A stretch of 64,000 bases of DNA from Pseudomonas sp. TCU-HL1. Its GTDB lineage: Bacteria; Pseudomonadota; Gammaproteobacteria; Pseudomonadales; Pseudomonadaceae. The first letter of the stretch is position 1, and the number at the start of each line of letters is the position of its first letter. Both the position numbers and the translations under genes were made by a program. Below, piece by piece: positions 62,082 through 64,000 of the stretch. The notes under the pieces were generated by a model. It did no database searches. It was given only the letters and a program-made list of their open reading frames with translations, and was not told the origin of the DNA. The stretch spans positions 5,580,001 to 5,644,000 of the forward strand of contig NZ_CP015992.1 of the NCBI RefSeq assembly GCF_001708505.1, in the 5' to 3' direction.

Positions 62082-62545
62082 GCTCCCGTGGCCAGGGCGG
62101 CACACCATGCTTCGCCGCGCGCGGTATGTGGCGACAACCGCAGCGAACGGCCGCCCGCTTGCGGCGTAATGTTAATGTCCAGGTCAGCCTTTGGCAAAAT
62201 GCCGGCGCCTCGCTGCGGCCACTCGATCAGGCACAGCGTGTCGCCTTCGAAGTAATCGCGAATGCCCAGGAATTCCAGTTCCTCGGGGTCCGCGAGGCGG
62301 TATAGATCGAAATGATAGGCCCGCTTGTTGCCTATTTCATAAGGCTCGACCAGGGTGAACGTGGGACTTTTCACCTTTCCCGCATGGCCCAAGCCGCGCA
62401 AGATGCCGCGAGACAGCGTGGTCTTGCCCGCCCCCAGGTCCCCGTGCAGATAGAGAATGCCGTGGCCTTCGGTCAGGGCAGCCAGGCGGGCACCCAGGGC
62501 CAGCATGGCCTCTTCGCCTTCGGCGTACAGGATCACTTCAGGCAC
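62078..62545 (-). CDS. tsaE: tRNA threonylcarbamoyladenosine biosynthesis ATPase TsaE
   Basis: A 155-residue P-loop ATPase acting with TsaB and TsaD in t6A37 formation. Walker A GDLGAGKTT at 35-43, switch SPTFTLVEPY near 60, Walker B-like FDLYRL near 79 and the conserved IEWPQRG near 108 are present. It overlaps nnr by 13 bases upstream and amiB by four downstream. Confidence 0.97.
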   Translation of the reverse strand: MPEVILYAEGEEAMLALGARLAALTEGHGILYLHGDLGAGKTTLSRGILRGLGHAGKVKSPTFTLVEPYEIGNKRAYHFDLYRLADPEELEFLGIRDYFEGDTLCLIEWPQRGAGILPKADLDINITPQAGGRSLRLSPHTARGEAWCAALATGA

Positions 62546-64000
62546 GGTGCAAACTCCTCGAGCAACTGACGAATGGTCGGAATCAGATCACTGGCTGCCA
62601 GCCCCCTGCCTTGTCGGGCGAGGCTTTCGCCAGCGTTGGCATGCAGCCAGACGGCCAGACAGGTGGCGGCATAACCGTCCATGCCTTGGGCCAGCAAGGC
62701 ACCGATCAGACCGGCGAGAACATCACCCAGGCCGGCCCCGGCCATCACCGGATGGCCACGATCACACAGCGCCAGACGGCCGTCGGGAGCTGCCACCAGA
62801 CTGCCGGCGCCCTTGAGCAGGACGACCGCGTTGTACTTCTGCGCCAGCGCAAGGGCGGCGCGCGGCCGGTCAGTCTGTACCTCCGCCGAGGTGATACCCA
62901 GCAGGCGTGCGGCCTCGCCCGGATGCGGGGTGATCACGCAGCGAGCGGGCAGGCTGGCAGATGCATTGGCCAGCAGATTGAGCGCGTCGGCATCCCAGAC
63001 CTGGGGAACAGTCAGGCCGGCCACTACACTGAGCAGACTGCGCCCCCAGGCGCCCTGCCCCAGGCCCGGCCCCACCACTAGCACGTCGGACTTCTCGGCC
63101 AGGGCCAGCAACTGGTTCGCAGAGCGGACCCCGGCGCACATTACCTCGGGTCGCCGCGCCAACGCGGCGCTGACGTGTTCCGGGCGGGTTGCCAGGGAGA
63201 CCAGCCCGGCGCCGCTGCGCAAGGCACTTTCCGCAGACAACAGAGCTGCGCCGCCAAGACCGCGGTCCCCACCCACCACCAGCAGATGACCGAACTGGCC
63301 CTTGTGGGCCGTGCGCGGGCGCGGCGTCAGGCGCTGCAGGCTGCCAAGGGCCATGCGTTCAGCCACACGAGGCGTGGCCTCGACCAGCGTGGGGTCGGCC
63401 TGGAGATCGTCGAAAACCAACTCGCCCACCTGGTTCGGCGCATCGGCGGTGAACAGACCGAACTTGAGCCCTATGAAGCTCACCGTGAGATCAGCGCGCA
63501 CTGCGACACCCAGCACGCGGCCGGTGTCAGCGCAAAGGCCGGAGGGGATATCGATGGCCAGCACCGGCAGGCCGCTGGCATTCAGCAGACGAATGGCCTG
63601 GGCGTAAGGCTCACGCACCGCGCCGTTCAGGCCGGTGCCCAACAGGGCATCCACCACCACGCCTGCCAGCACGGCGCATTCGCTCCAAGGCTGAATGGCG
63701 ATGCCCGCGGTGACGGCCTCATCCCGTGCCAGAGCCGCATCACCCACCAGGTCGGCGGCCGCGCCGACCGCCAGCACCTTGACCCTCCAGCCGGCGCGCC
63801 TGGCCAGCGCCGCGACCAGATAACCATCACCGGCGTTATTGCCGCGCCCCGCCAGCACGCTGAGGCAGCCGGCCTCCGGCCAGCGCCGGCGCAAGGCACG
63901 CCATGCGGCATGGGCAGCGCGCTGCATCAGTTCGAAGCCCGGGGTGCCGGCTGCGATCAGGCGGGCGTCGAGATCACGCACCTGAGCGGCGGAATGCAGG
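62533..64000 (-). CDS. nnr: Bifunctional NAD(P)H-hydrate epimerase/dehydratase Nnr (5' end outside window)
   Basis: The two-domain repair enzyme for hydrated NAD(P)H. The N-terminal YjeF_N epimerase domain includes GRGNNAGDGYLVAALA and IDIPSGLCADTGRVLG. The C-terminal ADP-dependent dehydratase domain includes VVGGDRGLGGAALLSAESALRSGAGLV and the ATP-site AGAGLGDVLAGLIGALLAQG. The frame runs open through the window edge with codons for LHSAAQVRDLDAR, so the true start lies beyond 64000; about 489 codons are visible, with only a few missing. Confidence 0.94.
   Translation of the reverse strand, partial: LHSAAQVRDLDARLIAAGTPGFELMQRAAHAAWRALRRRWPEAGCLSVLAGRGNNAGDGYLVAALARRAGWRVKVLAVGAAADLVGDAALARDEAVTAGIAIQPWSECAVLAGVVVDALLGTGLNGAVREPYAQAIRLLNASGLPVLAIDIPSGLCADTGRVLGVAVRADLTVSFIGLKFGLFTADAPNQVGELVFDDLQADPTLVEATPRVAERMALGSLQRLTPRPRTAHKGQFGHLLVVGGDRGLGGAALLSAESALRSGAGLVSLATRPEHVSAALARRPEVMCAGVRSANQLLALAEKSDVLVVGPGLGQGAWGRSLLSVVAGLTVPQVWDADALNLLANASASLPARCVITPHPGEAARLLGITSAEVQTDRPRAALALAQKYNAVVLLKGAGSLVAAPDGRLALCDRGHPVMAGAGLGDVLAGLIGALLAQGMDGYAATCLAVWLHANAGESLARQGRGLAASDLIPTIRQLLEEFAPCLK

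Overview
The window is a stretch of high-GC Pseudomonas chromosome. From memory, and not checked by alignment, the gene order follows the P. aeruginosa PAO1 segment that runs from the urease accessory genes (PA4891-4893) through azurin (PA4922), alr/dnaB (PA4930-4931), hfq (PA4944) and mutL (PA4946). The REP family, one insertion sequence, a duplicated osmE and several intergenic elements differ from that reference, so this is a relative of the P. aeruginosa group rather than that species.

Layout. 1-620: a RelBE/StbDE-type toxin-antitoxin remnant with an amber codon in the toxin. 628-5500: DksA/TraR zinc-finger protein, oxaloacetate decarboxylase, YqaA, YegD, two tandem OsmE lipoproteins and a small secreted repeat protein. 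5749-8967: desT-like regulator, then ureE-ureF-ureG and a HupE/UreJ nickel permease; the urease structural genes are not in the window. 9183-13021: GDPD, SDR, ABM protein and an ornithine cyclodeaminase homologue, separated by two unusual intergenic regions (a DnaA-box cluster and a mosaic of palindromes). 13125-18307: a five-gene branched-chain amino-acid ABC transporter. 18664-22494: amaA-amaB and divergent amaR (lysine/pipecolate catabolism). 22601-26482: azurin, LysE exporter, a 21-codon ORF, LOG, DUF393, GNAT and MscS. 26671-33483: a three-gene transglutaminase / ATP-grasp-alpha-E / transglutaminase-DUF2126 operon. 33744-35244: an IS110-family (IS1111-type) element sitting in a REP. 35433-64000: YgiQ, NicD-like diguanylate cyclase, then housekeeping genes read mostly leftwards (alr, dnaB, rplI, rpsR, rpsF, rlmB, rnr, two tRNA-Leu, an MCP, purA, hisZ, hflCK, hflX, hfq, miaA, mutL, amiB, tsaE, nnr).

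How it works together. Sigma-54 (-24/-12) promoter matches lie upstream of ureEFG, the liv operon and the transglutaminase operon, with a weaker one at the chemoreceptor. NtrC-like enhancer sites accompany the first two and an IHF-like site lies at liv. This suggests that nitrogen scavenging (urease maturation, amino-acid uptake and the uncharacterised peptide-handling operon) is co-regulated. The housekeeping half holds the conserved nnr-tsaE-amiB-mutL-miaA-hfq-hflX-hflK-hflC chain, with start/stop overlaps typical of translational coupling. The most distinctive element is the IS1111-type transposon: its right-hand non-coding region contains a 9-nt match to the REP in which it has inserted, as expected for a bridge-RNA guide.
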